From assembly GCA_018398765.1 (NCBI GenBank), contig JAHBMJ010001118.1, positions 1-64,000 on the forward strand: a DNA stretch of 64,000 nt. The letters run 5' to 3'. Positions within the stretch are counted from its first letter, which is position 1; each line of letters begins with the position of its first letter. Origin of the DNA: Chromera velia. Lineage: Eukaryota; Sar; Chromeraceae. A program made the translations under genes and the position numbers. The notes under the pieces were generated by a model. That model saw only the letters and a list, made by a program, of their open reading frames with translations, ran no database searches and was not told the DNA's origin. Below are positions 13,450 through 53,400 of the stretch, piece by piece.

Positions 13450-14590
13450 AAAGAAAGCTCTGCTGGGAAGCTTTGTTGATTTCTCCAAAGCCTTCGACAC
13501 TGTGCCGAGAGGTAAGTTAATTCAGAAACTGAGAAGAGAAGATGTGTGTGAGGCAGATGTATGCATTATCTGTGAAATATACAGGGAAGTCTAGGGAAAG
13601 GTAGACGGGGACTCTTTATATTTTTGGGAGGGCCAGAGAGGGCGCTGGCCCCCAGAGGTAAAGCAAAGTGATACGCTCTCTCCCATTTTCTTTCTTATTT
13701 ATATCAATGACAGGCCAGTTCCCCGCATGTGTTCAGTTAGTAAGAACGAGAGGGCTGTAGATAGTGAAGCAGTGGGGGCCAATGGGGGCAAAATGGTCAG
13801 ACAGCGGGATGCGGGAGGGCAGCTGCAAGTTGAACGAGGAGCCTGAGAGAGAGTCTAAACTTATCCTCCTTAATAACAGTAATTACTGCATCTTAGGCAG
13901 TCTGGGGTATGCGGATGATCTCTGTAACAGTTTCCTTGCTCAATGACATTCCGTCTTAGATCTGCAAAAAAAGGTCTCAGCTTTAGAAGGGACCCAGTAT
14001 TGCAAGGAATGGAGATCGATGGGGATTGACTTATATATATGTGTGTGTGTGTGTGTATGTATGTGTGTGTATGTGTATGTGTGTGTGTGTGTATGTGTGT
14101 GTGTGTATATGTGTGTGTGCACATGTGTGCGCGATCTGTTTTTGTGAGTGAGTCTTCGTTCGGGCAAAAAATAAGCTATGATGAAAAGGGCCTTCATGTG
14201 CAGCAAAAGTTATCACTTGGTACAACTGCGCGATGTGGTCATATCGGCTGTTTAACGCCTGTTTCCTCTTTTTCTCCTCTTACTCTCTTTTAAATTTTCT
14301 TTTTCTCTTTCTACGGGATATTCTAGGAATAGCGCGCTGTCAGAAAGAAGTTTCTTCTGTGACTGGCAGCTTGGCTGCAAGAAGCGGGAAACACAGGAAA
14401 AGAGGTGATTGGTTCATGAAAGACGTGTTGAAGTGTTGGACAAGGTGTCTTGAAAGCGAAAGAGGCTTGTTTAAGAAGTTGATATACTTTTTAGAGATAC
14501 TTATTCGAGTCCTGGCTACTCTGCCTAGATTGAGCCAAAGTATTAACCTTAAGCGTAAGCTTAATGTATATCATAATTACGTTACAGTAT
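13450..14590 (+). mobile_element. LINE (non-LTR retrotransposon) reverse-transcriptase fragment, broken
   Basis: Reading the plus strand gives GSFVDFSKAFDTVPR from about 13466, the RT motif that carries the first catalytic aspartate. The motif SDTLSPIFFLIYIND follows near 13669-13713, and GYADDLCNSF near 13906-13935 is the YADD catalytic box. The three lie in the right order and roughly the right spacing for a LINE RT. The frame is interrupted: a TAG follows EIYREV near 13592 and the motifs fall in different frames. A (TG)n microsatellite interrupts it at 14037. The 5' part with endonuclease is absent. The 3' limit is uncertain. This is a dead, 5'-truncated copy. Confidence 0.8.
14037..14121. 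repeat. (TG)n/(TATG)n microsatellite
   Basis: Alternating TG and TATG units lie within the LINE fragment. Confidence 0.9.
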
Positions 14591-14689
14591 GATATAAAAT
14601 TTTCTACTCAAATTGCTACCTTAATTGCTACTTGAATGATGGTTTATATATCAACATTTATTTTATATCTAACTATTTCATTTTAATAA

Positions 14690-15846
14690 TATGCCATAAT
14701 ATATGTCAAAGTCTGACTTGAGGGCAAAAGTCCATTTGTGAGGGCACAAGCCTATTGGAGGGGGTCTGCAAGAAATTGGCCGTGTGGACAAGGCGATCGC
14801 AGTGAGAGGGAAGAAGAGGGAGCCCGCCATAGCGGTCATCATGAACTGGATCGATAACTTGCTGACGGGAGCCAGCAAAGAGGAGTACGGGAAGCTTCAG
14901 GGCACCCTCAACAAGGAGTTGGGGTTTGGCTCGGTATGTGTCATCAGGCAGGGCTCTGAGCAAAAGTTGTCTGGGGTCGATATTGAGAGGGTAGGACCGA
15001 GAGAAGTGATTCTTTCCCAGGCCTCTTACTTGGAAAACACCGACACTGCTCCCCTCGGGGAGATTTTGAAGGAGCGGCGCCCCTAAAAGCCCTAGAGAGG
15101 TCTAGACAGGAAGTCAGCAGAGCCGTCAAAAGATGAGGAGGTGGATGAGGCCTACGAGAAGCCGTTACGGGCTGCAGTGGAGACACTGCAATGGAAGGTG
15201 AGGATGAACCCTCTGAGAATGGTGTGGGAACACACTGTAGCTCAGAGCTGCCTCACCAAGCCTTCAAAAAGAATTTTTAAGACCGTCGTTCGCGTCTTGG
15301 AGGTTATGAAGGCAAACGCCGACAAGAGGATCTTCAGGGAGATTCAGGGAGACCCGGTTGTGCACGCATATTTCGACGCTGCCTTTGTCCTCGCGACCTA
15401 CGGGGCACGTCTGGGGTACGCCATCAGGGTCCTCGACTCCTGTTTCCTCCCAGGCTAGGAGTCCCAGCCAGTGATGAGAAGGAGGCCCTTTTCCTCAATT
15501 GGATCGCATGGGCGACCAAGCGAGCATCTAGGAAGGTGAGGTCGTCGACTTCGAGAGAAGCTCTCGGCCTCGAGTTTCTCTTGAAGAAGGTGATGGAGAT
15601 CCTCCATCTCTTGAAGGAGATATGGTAGAAAAAGAAGATCAGGGTGATCATCTACACCGACTCCGGTCCCTTCCACGACCAGGTCCGGTCTGGGAAAGCC
15701 CAGACTGACTCCACAATACAGGAAGTTTTAGCCTGGTGCGTGCAGGAGCTGAAGGCGGCCAGAGCCGACCTGGTCTAGACCTCCCGTAAGAGGAACGTCG
15801 CCAACATCCTCATAAAATACGCTCCCCCGGGAGGGGAGCTGGCATG
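14690..15846 (+). mobile_element. fossil LTR retroelement, RT C-terminus and RNase H region (Ty1/copia-like, old)
   Basis: Translated plus-strand segments resemble the end of a reverse transcriptase, with a KLSGVDIER stretch followed by ILSQASYLENT as in copia-type polymerases. RNase H-like segments follow, including HAYFDAAFVLATYGARLGYA and VIIYTDSGPFHDQVRSGKA. It is plainly broken, with roughly half a dozen interruptions, and has no recognisable gag, protease or integrase. Its LTRs were not found. The decay suggests an old insertion. The copia assignment is moderate; another LTR family is possible. Confidence 0.7.
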
Positions 15847-15849
15847 AAG

Positions 15850-17955
15850 TACAGACAACGGGGTGGAAAGAGAGGAGTGAAGGTGTGGGGGACAGTGTGT
15901 TATGTTTCTGTTTGTGCATCTGTAGCAGCAGGAGCTGTCCCTCTGCGTCTTCGGTCGGTTTGGTACAGAAAGAAGGCCCAGGTAGGCAGTTAGTTGTCGT
16001 TTTATTCATGAGATGATGACGCTTTCTGTTCGTTTTCTGTTTCTGTTTTTTACCTGTGCTTCCTTTCTTTCTCATCTGTTCGTGATTGCCGCCCCTCCAC
16101 CATAGAGGGAGCAGTTAGAGAAGTGGGGTAACAAAGAGGGGCGGAAGCTAATGAAATAGAGTAGATAGGCTACTTGTTTTTCTGTTAGTCCCATGCTTTC
16201 CCCTCACTTATTCTGACTTCCTTAGCAAGGCTGTATACAGGGTGGTTGAATGAAGGTGGGGCTAGCGCCAGGGCGCTCTGGCAGGGTGGGGCCATGGACT
16301 TCAGTAAGGTGCTGCGGGATGTGGCAGTCAGGCAGGAAAGTAAGAGGTAGTTAGGCATGGGAAAGGAGAAGCATTTGCGTGGTTTGGACAGATATGTCCT
16401 TATCATCACACAGAGGCAACGGAAAAAGGGGAAAAAGGATGTGGAGCCTGGAGGCTCCACTAATTCGTCAATGGAGCATGGATCTCTTTGCTTTTTGTAT
16501 CCCTGCTCTGGTAGCATATCGGTTTCCCTGCAGTTGTGAAGGCAGGGGAGGGATGTAAAAAGTCCTTCCTTCAACAGGCTTGTTCGGGGAGGCCTTTAGT
16601 CTATCTCTTTCTCTCTTTGTCAGAGTAAGGAGGGCTGTTGAAGGATAAATGCATTAAGTCACTGCATAGATGCATAAATGTATGTGTCAGTAAGAACCCA
16701 GCCTAGGTGGCTGGGGGATTCGTTCAAGTAAGGCCCGGATGCTTTGTTTTTTTTTGTTCTCTACTGTCTGCTCCCGTCATACGCAGACAGTGGTATCGTT
16801 TCCTAGAGAGGCAGGACAGAGTTTCAGGGAGGCCTGAACCATGTTAGACAGGAGTCTATGCATGCACGCAAGAGGTCGATCGGTCGATCGCCTCCTACCG
16901 GCAAACGGCGTAGTTGAGGAAAGAGAAGACTGCATGTGCATGCTATGTCTTAGTCCGGAGATAAGACTCATCTGGAATGGAGGAAGCTTGTCTTGTCCCC
17001 TCTCCCTGAGCGAGGTATGTAGAGTTGTTGTGTTTTGGGTTCGTGAGGCTCAAGAGGGGGTGTATGAAATTCTATCTCTATATCCTTTCACCCATGATTA
17101 CGCCCCCGCTTGGCTCTGCATGCTAGGGCATGCTGCTGTGTAATACATGACGTGGATGTGTCTTTGGTATATGAGCAAGTTATTCATATTCGCGCATATT
17201 CCGTGCGTATTAATTCGATCGATTGGTTCGATCGCGTGCACGTCTATGAGTTGAAGGATGTACGGACATATTGTGGACGTTTTAGATAGACCTGGTAGTC
17301 CTAGCGTCGATATACCGAGTACCTTGCTCTCTGTGGTTTCTTCGTACAGCAGTATCGTACAAGGCCACCAGAAGGAGCATTTATGTGGATGGGAGGCATT
17401 CTCTATAGGTTCATTCTGGTATAGGAGTAAGCTCTACACTAAAAAGCAACGTTCCCATAGTAATACGGATTCTAGGCGCCCTGGAGGGTTGCCCAAGACT
17501 ACCGGACGTCGCTAGGAATCCCTCGGTGGGATTCTGCGAGGTCGGGAGTTCACAGAGGACCCAGAATTCCTTGGAAGGAATTATTTCGGAGGTGAGACCC
17601 AAATTTGAACCACCAGAACTCTTATATGAAGATGAGTTTTAGATGACCGTTGGACTTCTCTCCACTTTCATCTTTCTTACTTGAATGATGGCCTTTTTAT
17701 TTCTATCTTTCTGTTTGTGAGTATAATTGAGGGTTTCGTCTAGACGATTTTTTTGCTGGGCCCCGGCATGCGACTAGAGCCTGTGGAAGTGGCATCCTGC
17801 ATTATATGATGTATACGTTTTCGCACACGTATATATCGATCACCTCGGGGGGCAGCTCAGCTCTGCTGAGATCAGCCGAGAGGCCCTGAGGTCGCACGCA
17901 CCCGCATATACCTCCCTGAACCTAAGATCCACTTGAATGGTGGGACCGCATTTTT
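15850..17955. other. gene-free stretch after the retroelement fossil
   Basis: No supported gene. There is a short perfect hairpin at about 16440-16460 (gtggagcctggaggctccac). The 3' end or an LTR of the fossil element could lie here, but no matching terminal repeat was found. Short open frames show no conserved motif. Confidence 0.6.
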
Positions 17956-17959
17956 AGAT

Positions 17960-18140
17960 AGGCTTAAACGCCCATACCACAGACGCGGGCGGTATTTTGA
18001 AGGCCCGCGCCGCAGGCGCGGGCAGTGTCTTGACCGGCCGCGCCGCAGGCGTGGGCGATGTCTTGAAAGGCAGCGCCGCAGGCGTAGGCAGTGTCTTGAC
18101 CGGCCGCGCCGCAGGCGCGGGCGGTGTCTTGAAAGGCAAT
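17960..18140. repeat. 33-bp GC-rich minisatellite with palindromic core, about 5 copies
   Basis: Each unit contains a core like ccgcgccgcaggcgcgg, a 7-bp stem with a 3-base loop, followed by gtgtcttgamc. Because 33 is divisible by 3, several frames stay open through the array and give Arg-rich shadow frames. A lone diverged unit (ggccgcgccgcagatgcgg) lies at about 18457-18475. Confidence 0.85.
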
Positions 18141-18145
18141 GCCAC

Positions 18146-19321
18146 ATGCAGGTGTCTAAAGAATCGTATGCAGCTGCATGCAGGTGTCTGAAGAATCGCA
18201 GCTGTATCTAAAAATTCAGAAAATGAATGAATAGAGATGTTATATATGACTGTATACTGGCACCGCGCTATGTATGATATAATCTAGGATGTAATATTGA
18301 TATTACATGATTATATATGATGATATGTATGAAACCCAGGTATGAATAGTATTTTAAAGGCAATATATCGATTTATTTATACGTTATTATTTTTCATTTT
18401 TTTTTTATATTCTTTGAATGAGATTTGCTAGGCCGCAAATTTGGATAGACTTGATTGGCCGCGCCGCAGATGCGGATGATCTTGATATTTGTTTTTCAGG
18501 TGGACATTAGGTTTAGGGAGGTACTCGCATAACGCATTTTTTTATTTTTGAGGGGAGGGGGGGGTCACTTCTATCTCCATCTCCAAAATGTGCCCCTCAA
18601 GCAACTCGCACGGAGCTGCGATCGCACATATATCCTAATTACTTCGCACATACGTGCCCCTTAAGTAACTCGATCGCACGGAGTTGCAAGTGCATGCTCG
18701 CGCGGTCCCGAAAAGCATACTTCGTGCGCGTTGCCGTGGCCCCCGCCCCATGCACCTGCACAAGACATGCCCAAGCCCCCGATGGTGCGCATCAATCAAA
18801 TTTGCGCCGGGACCCCCTAAAGGGCCCCCCGAGGCACTCACCCAACTGCATGGTTGGGTGTATCTCGTATATATACTGCATGAGCATGCATGAGCTGTCG
18901 TCCGACAGCTGTAGTACGTATACGTTTTTCTACGCAATCAAGGTAGGCCGTCACCTATAGCTATAGCTGTGTGAATGACTGAATTGTGAGTTCCATCTGC
19001 ACAGACTCCCTTGCAACATGTCTTCCCTCAAACTTTTCTTCGCTGGCCTCTGACTGCCTAACAACAAGTCCGCCGATTTTCGAAAAGAATCTGCCGGTGT
19101 GTGTATAGAGGGCAGAGCACTCCACCTGCTATCAAGCAGTCATGCGGCGTCCTCTGCACTGCCCTCCAGAATTTTGCCTGAGAAATATTTACTGACCACC
19201 GTTTGAATTGAAGATTTGAAGGGCCTCCCTTAGCACTCTAGAGCTCTTCTCGACAAGGCCGACTTCAGAAGAGACGCACACTTTTCATCTCATGTCCAGG
19301 GCCTTCACTTTTCTGTAGACC
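18146..19321. other. intergenic: 5' flank of the giant receptor-like gene
   Basis: No gene is supported. A tandem pair of tgcaggtgtctraagaatcg lies at about 18147-18199. Two related copies of an aactcg..cacggagytgc segment occur at about 18600-18690. The last 400 bases before the ATG at 19322 are of mixed composition, and no clear core promoter motif was recognised. Confidence 0.6.
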
Positions 19322-46819
<27,498 letters not shown>

Positions 46820-47060
46820 GTTGTTGACACCTTTTCGACTGTTGACCAGTCTATTTAAGATTTTAACAGCTTTGATATACTTCCAAATTATTGTTAATAT
46901 GAAACTATCAGCATATACGACGTACGTTACTATGTTCATGCTAATTTCATATGATAAATTATACGAAATATATGTACTAGTGACTCAGAAACTCAAATTC
47001 ATACTACTACTACTACTGCTATTACTACCACTATTGCCCCTAACATTATTATTAATAATA

Positions 47061-47667
47061 TACTACCCTAGACGACAAAATTATTGAATAAACTTCATAT
47101 CAAAGAAATCGATTCAGAAAACTAGCTGAAAAGTAGAAGAAATACTTTCAGTGAAACTGTATCTAAAGATGTTTTTTTTTGTTGGTCTATTGATAAGACT
47201 CTATATCTATTTCTCACTAATTTTTTAAAAATGTGTTTTTTGCATATCGCGAACGACCCTAGGGGTACTAAATGACCCACCGTAGCTTCAATAGTGATTA
47301 TATAGGGGGGGGCATTGACTTAAAGTTTGTTCCTAGCGTCTGGCCTATACGTCTTTCATCTCTTCCTTCTATCCTGGTTACTGCTCTCGCTGCTAGTTCT
47401 CTCTCTCATGCGACCTCATACTTGACGCTCCTCCATCCGAATGCCTTCTTCAGCATTTGCTAAGTACTTCCTACCCCTCAGTCATGACCAGCGCACTGCT
47501 AGTGATTATATAGGCAAAGATGACCCAATATAATGCTAAAATCATAGTAGTAAGTACACTAGCCCCCAAACTGTCAAAAGCGAAAGCTTGATCCAATACT
47601 GTCCCCAAAAATGAAATTTTGCCAAACTCCAAAATTTTATTCAATAATTTTGTCGCCTAGGGTAGTA
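47061..47667. mobile_element. MITE-like element with about 31-bp terminal inverted repeats and TA flanks
   Basis: The left end, tactaccctagacgacaaaa and on to 47092, is matched in reverse complement by the sequence ending at 47667 (ttttgtcgcctagggtagta), with one mismatch over about 31 bases. TA lies on both outer sides, compatible with a Tc1/mariner-type TA target duplication. It encodes nothing visible, so it is non-autonomous. The superfamily is an inference from the TA flanks alone. Confidence 0.75.
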
Positions 47668-47858
47668 TAACCTAGAGTATAACCAATTTAGATCAATCGA
47701 TGAATCCTAGGATGAGTCTATAACTTGAAATTAATATATAAAATTATGGATCTCTGAAAACTATTATTATTACGATCACTAAAACTTCAAGTCTAGCTTC
47801 AAGTTTTGATAGATATCTAAAAATTGATAATTGGTTTTATATATGTGCATCATACTCA

Positions 47859-48097
47859 CTAGGCTCCGCACTGCATTAAGAAAAAATAAAAGAAGAAAAC
47901 AAGTTTTTTTTTATAGATTTTTTTTTTAAGTCATGGCATCCAATAGACAAACACTGGCAACTGTTGTTTAAGTATTGCAAGAGTGTTGCCCGGGGGGTTG
48001 CTTTGAAAACCATATACTTTTCAGTTAATAAATAATAAAAAAAAAGATTGGAAACTTCTTTTTTTTAATTAAATTATTTATGGAGTGCAGAACCTAG
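47859..48097. mobile_element. hAT-like MITE, copy 1 (239 bp, 8-bp target duplication)
   Basis: Ends are ctaggctccgcactgc and ggagtgcagaacctag, inverted repeats matching at 13 of 16 positions. Flanks are catactca (47851-47858) and tatactca (48098-48105), an 8-bp duplication with one difference. The middle (actgttgtttaagtattgca) matches copy 2 at 59602-59839 on the opposite strand. Confidence 0.82.
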
Positions 48098-49059
48098 TAT
48101 ACTCAAAAGCAAAAGCTAGAGCAAAATATCGATTCTAAGTTTAACTGCTTCAGCTGTATAGTGAACCAAGTTTTGTTGATCCAATTTCTAGCATCTTTAA
48201 TACATATAATGCTACTACATCAAATAATACAGTATTTATATGGAGGGACATTGGGGGCCCAACTGCACCGACGGCCGCGGCCGCTAGTAGGAGCGGTGGG
48301 CCGCGCTGGCGCATGCATGGCTGGCCCGGGCTGCATGGGCTGGGCCATGCATGCAGTGCACTGGATGTGCACAAGCCTCTAGACTACTCCCAAAACATTT
48401 GTTTTTATAACATAAAAAAAAAATTACACACTATTAGAATGACCAAAAGTATTAAAGACTAGTAAGAATCGGACTTTGGCTAATTAATCACTTTATTCAA
48501 TCACATTCAATCACTTCATGGGATAATTAAATATATTCTAATCATAAGTGACTAAACACCTTTGGGCCCAAGACTATTAAATACTAGCTAAGCTAATAGA
48601 GCGTGCGTACCCCATGTGTTTTCAAACAAATAAAATTTTATTTGGTGACTATAGGTGACTCAGACCATGACTATCAAAGTCGTTTTGACAATCACTTTTC
48701 GTGTTTATTGTTTACTTAATTGGGTTGTGTGCGTTCATCCAATTGTCATTTTCACGCTTAGTCACACGCTGGAATTAGCATCCACTAATTGCAGCGTTTC
48801 ATTAAAATCAAAGGCTTTGATTCAAAGTTGCATGGCGAGAAGATGAAAAGCAACAAACAATTCTACTGCATAGAACAGGAGAGCAAATTGGTATCCCTAC
48901 CTGCAGGGTCTAAACTTTTGTCAGAATCTGTCTACGGAAGCTTTGATTGATTCTTTGCGAAAAGCTTTTATTCATCAAACTGAAAAGGAACAAAGAGTGC
49001 GCGGCAGCCGCAGCTCTCAAAAACTCCGACCAGCATTTCACTCTCTCCCAACCTCCGAA

Positions 49060-50377
49060 TCACGGAAATCCTCCAGCAGAATCATCACTCTCATCTGGAC
49101 GATGGGACGGCGATAGCGGGGCTGGCCCCGGTAGGAATGAATGCGCACGCGTCCGCCCCATGCGCGTTGAGGGTTCAACCACTTCGTCACTGTCTCTGCC
49201 CCTGCCTCTCCCCCCGTTTGCCGACCGGGGTACTCTGACAGATGCAGACGGAGGTTGCAGAAGCAAACCTGAGGGAGACGGAGAAGTACCTCTCATTCCT
49301 AAGGTTCTCTGACTTCCCATCAGACCTACACGGTCTTCAGAGTAATGACTCGAACGTGAAGCGGTTGCCTCACCCTGGGCTTTCCTATCACTGTTGGTGG
49401 GAAGCACCCTCCTAGTCGGTCCCTCCTCTCTTTCCGACGTTCTCCGGGAAGATAAAAGAGAGAGACTCTCTCTCGAAACGGTCCGATCGTGATCGACTGG
49501 AGGACGGGGCGGGTCTCGGAGGGGGGAGAGGCAATTGCCCGCCTCATATGACCCTCCGAATCGCCGTCGAAAAACCAGACCTGTCCCCCTTCCTCCTGTC
49601 GGGGGGGGCTGTGTTTCCTGTGGGTCTTCGCGGATTGTGAAATTGGGGCCGGGGGGCGTGCGGTCCTCTGGAGGGGGGCGTATGACAACTGCTGAGGGGT
49701 CTGGGCTGTTCATGAGGAAGGAAAGGTTAGAACTTCTCTCCTGTTCTCCAGGTGCGAGGTGGGGGTTCCAGGTAGCCTGTCGACTTGCACCGACAGTACT
49801 CGGCTGATTAGCAAGGTCTTGCGCGAATGAGGGTGAGCCTGGGAGACCTCCGGTCAGGTCGACTCCTATCTCCTCTTCTTGGAGGTTGTTGGCTGAAGTG
49901 AGACGAGAAAAGGATCCTAGGTGTACCTCCGTGCCCTGTCTGGCAGCTCGGTTAGATGCGTTTGCTGCTCTGAAGGCCTCTTGCATGATTTGGTTTTTCA
50001 GAGAGGCGTTCAGACGCTCCCGTACTGTGGAGGCGCGGCGAGATCCGACCGTTTCTTCAATGGGAACTGTGATGTTGTGGGGACTGGTGGGAGAGGGAGA
50101 AATACCTGCGGGGGAGGCTTCACGTGAAACGGTCGGGAAAGTCTGGGAGAAGGCGGGCAAATTGAGGACATCATCTAGGGCGGTGGAGAGGATTCTGACT
50201 TTGTCTGACAGACTGCTGATGCGATTTCTGACGGAGGCGAGGGAAGATTGCTGCACGCCCTCCTCTGCCTCCTCATAGGCTGAGAGGATCTCACGGAGAC
50301 GGTGAAAGCGCTTGCAGAACTCAGAGGCAGAGTCCGCGTCACCTTTGAAAGTCTCATGGATCTGCAGGCGCAGAGGG

Positions 50378-50439
<62 letters not shown>

Positions 50440-53400
50440 ATACATATTCTTTTCCTTTTCATTTTCCGCGTGGACAGAAAGAAACAGATAAGACAACTTG
50501 ACAGCAGAAAGAAGAAAAGACAAAAAAAAAAACAGGTTCTCTCTACAGCTTCTGTCGTTGTGTTGCGAAGAAAAAGAACGATTGAGCACACGCTCTCTCT
50601 CTCTCTCTTTCTCTCAACGGAAGGGATTGCTTCAAAAGACAGATGCGGATGCAATGTGAGGCTGCTTCAGCGGACGAGATTTGACAGACATGCATGCATG
50701 CATGCAAACACACACAACACACACGTGAGCACCCCACCTCTTCTACTGTGATGAACGATCTGCCCTCGTTCATCGCCTCTTTAATGATGATCTCCCCCTT
50801 CCCCTGGTCCATCAGACGAGCAAGAGCATTCAGACGCTCATTCCTTCTGCTGGCGTCGTACACGGTGATGGGGGTACCTGCCTCTAGGTCCCCTTCTGTC
50901 GACCCCCTCAGGAAAGTGCTTTTCGACCCGGTAGAGAGGGCAGACTGTCGGTCCTCCATCTCTGTCGCCTTCCGAGAAGGAATCTGCCTCTCCTCACCTT
51001 CGTCTTTGAACCTGACCGTAGGGGCGGTGGAGAAGGCGGGACGGTCGCCACCCGCAGCAGCAGCAGCAGCCGCAGACGGACGATCGGAGGATCGTTCATC
51101 GTCGACGTGGGTGGCACTCTCGATTTTGAGCTCCTCTTCAAACTTCTTCATCTTTGGTTTCGTCTTCCCCTGCTTATCCCCTCCCCCAACGCCCCCTTTT
51201 GCAGAGACGACTGCTCCACCCCCCTTTCCCTTTTTGGGCTTCTTACGGAAATATCGGGACAGTCGTGACTTGAGCCACTTCCACACTCCGACCAAGTAGG
51301 GCTGCGTAGTTGTCTTTCCGAGTGTGGCCTCAATGATTGCGCTCTCTGCTCGAATTCTTCCTTGCACCTCTGCGTGTGCGTCTGTAAGAATGGCAACGAA
51401 CATGTTGATGAGCACAAAGATGACCACCAGGATGAAAGTCCCGTAAAACACCGGAGTCGCGATGGGCGAGAAGAATTTCATCAAGTCTGCGCGCAGGCAA
51501 CAAGGAGAGCGAGAACAGAACACAATATGCATATACACCGATGTGTACGCATAGAAGTCCGCCTTTCGATGGGGTCTATTTTCGCAGTCAGTCATACAGT
51601 GTTGAACTCGTAGTCTTCACATCGACGACCCGGTCCGCTCTGTCTGCTCTGCTCGAGCGTATTCGCACACGATGGCTGGTGGTGCCCTGGAGCTTGCTGG
51701 TTGAATGCAATGCGACAACCATGCATGAACACTTTGACGAGCGACAACCTTCCCCATGACCGTCTTTCGACCGTCTGCTTCCTTTCTGGACTTCTGTTTC
51801 GTTTGGACTTTCTACCGCTTCCTTCGATTGATTTTCAAAGCTGCATCAACTCAAAGAGACCGACTGACTTTCTCACTCATGCACTCACTCACTCATGCAC
51901 TCACTCACTCACTCACTGACCGTATGGGAGCCCTCCTGCAAGAGTTTGGAGGAGAGTGCTGAAAGAGGAGACCCAAGAATGGAACTCCGTGAGAAAGAAC
52001 CCATATATCCAGTGGACAGCAAAGGTGAAGCCCATAATGATGAGGGTAAAGACGATGATGAACGGAAAGGTGTCCGTCATGCTGAACACCAGAACGTCCC
52101 AGATGGCGTTCAAGGCCGGAAACATCTGGAGGTACTTGAACACCTGCATGCAGCATGCTTTCATGCAGAATTCTTTTATGATTCTTTTATGTATGAAAAA
52201 GAATTCTGTATGAAAGAAAATGAATGCGGGAACATTTGGAGTTACTTGAACACCTGCCATCATGACAGAAGGAGCAAGAAGAGGGAAGAAGAGATAGATC
52301 AATCAACGCCTGCACCGATACAGTGCAAACTTCTCGATCCTCCCCGAGACTGACAGACAGACCTTCAGGAAAGCGAAGATGGCGTTGAAAGCCGCGACTT
52401 GCGAAGCCAGGTTGAACCACCAAGCGACATCGTAGAGGTCAACGAAGTCGTCCCTCACACGGGAGAAACGATCCCGATCCTGCGGGTATTTGTTTGTGCA
52501 TTATCGAGCATATTCATGAAAGGAAACAAGGAAGGAAGGAAGGAAGGAAGTAATAAATCATGCAATTGGTTTCTGTTTGTTTCATACAGAGGTAGGATAC
52601 AGAACATTTCTTGCGAAAGGTATTGTGTTTTCGCACAAAGAGAGAGTAAGAGACAGAGAGAGAGTTGGAAGGAGATGGAACTGCAGAAGAAGTAATTTCT
52701 CTTCTTCGTTTGTCCCTCTGACGAAAAAAGAGAGAACCATGAAGCAAAGAGAATCGCAAAAGCCCTTGAAGACAAAACAATCACTATCTCGATCGAGCTT
52801 GGGATAACTACATCGATTGGCTTATGGATGTTCATATATCAGCCAATGCACGAACCCTCCGCTTCACCCTACCGACCTGGACCTGATACCACCCCCAGAT
52901 GCCCAACATTGCCATGAACCCAAGAAGGGAGAGAATCTCTACGTAATTCCAAAAGTTCCGCCAGTAGTACCTGCACACAAGCCAGTCAGCATGCACACAA
53001 GCGTCAAATCAAATTCATCAATCGGCAAAGCTCTGCAGCTTCCATTGAATCGATTTCCTTCGTGTAATTTTTGTTCATCAGGGAGTGATCGTATTGCGAC
53101 ACTACAAAGAAACGATGAGTGCCTCGATGATGGCGAGTGTGGGTCTGCCCTTTCGCACAACTGCATACTCTCACTCTCTTTCGGACCCAGTACACGCAAC
53201 AGGCTTTCGAACGCACGTGTCCAATACCGAATTCTGCTAGCACCTTTCAAAAAGAGAAGAAGAGAAACAATGAACCTCCCGAGCTCAGGCGGAAAGATAA
53301 AAAGAGAGACCAAATACGGCTGTGCAAATACCTCCTCTGAGAATTTCCCCTAACTTTCAAAGACAGGGTGGCCCTCGACGAAAGCACGAGAAAAGGCATG

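Larger units (their letters stand above)
46820..49059. other. intergenic AT-rich DNA between convergent genes
   Basis: Lies between the 3' ends of the giant gene (+) and the polycystin gene (-). No gene is supported. It holds two MITE-like elements (47061-47667 and 47859-48097) and a GC-rich, palindrome-rich island at about 48255-48365 containing cggccgcggccg and gcatgcatgg. Confidence 0.75.

Noticed and set aside
12116-17772. 14-bp inverted match (gcatgccggggccc) that could be the ends of a 5.6-kb element
   Set aside because: A few 14-bp inverted matches are expected by chance in 64 kb, and similarity stops at the 14 bases.
17872-18211. Arg-rich repeat protein on either strand across the 33-bp minisatellite
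   Set aside because: A repeat length divisible by 3 keeps all frames open; no start context, splice sites or homology.
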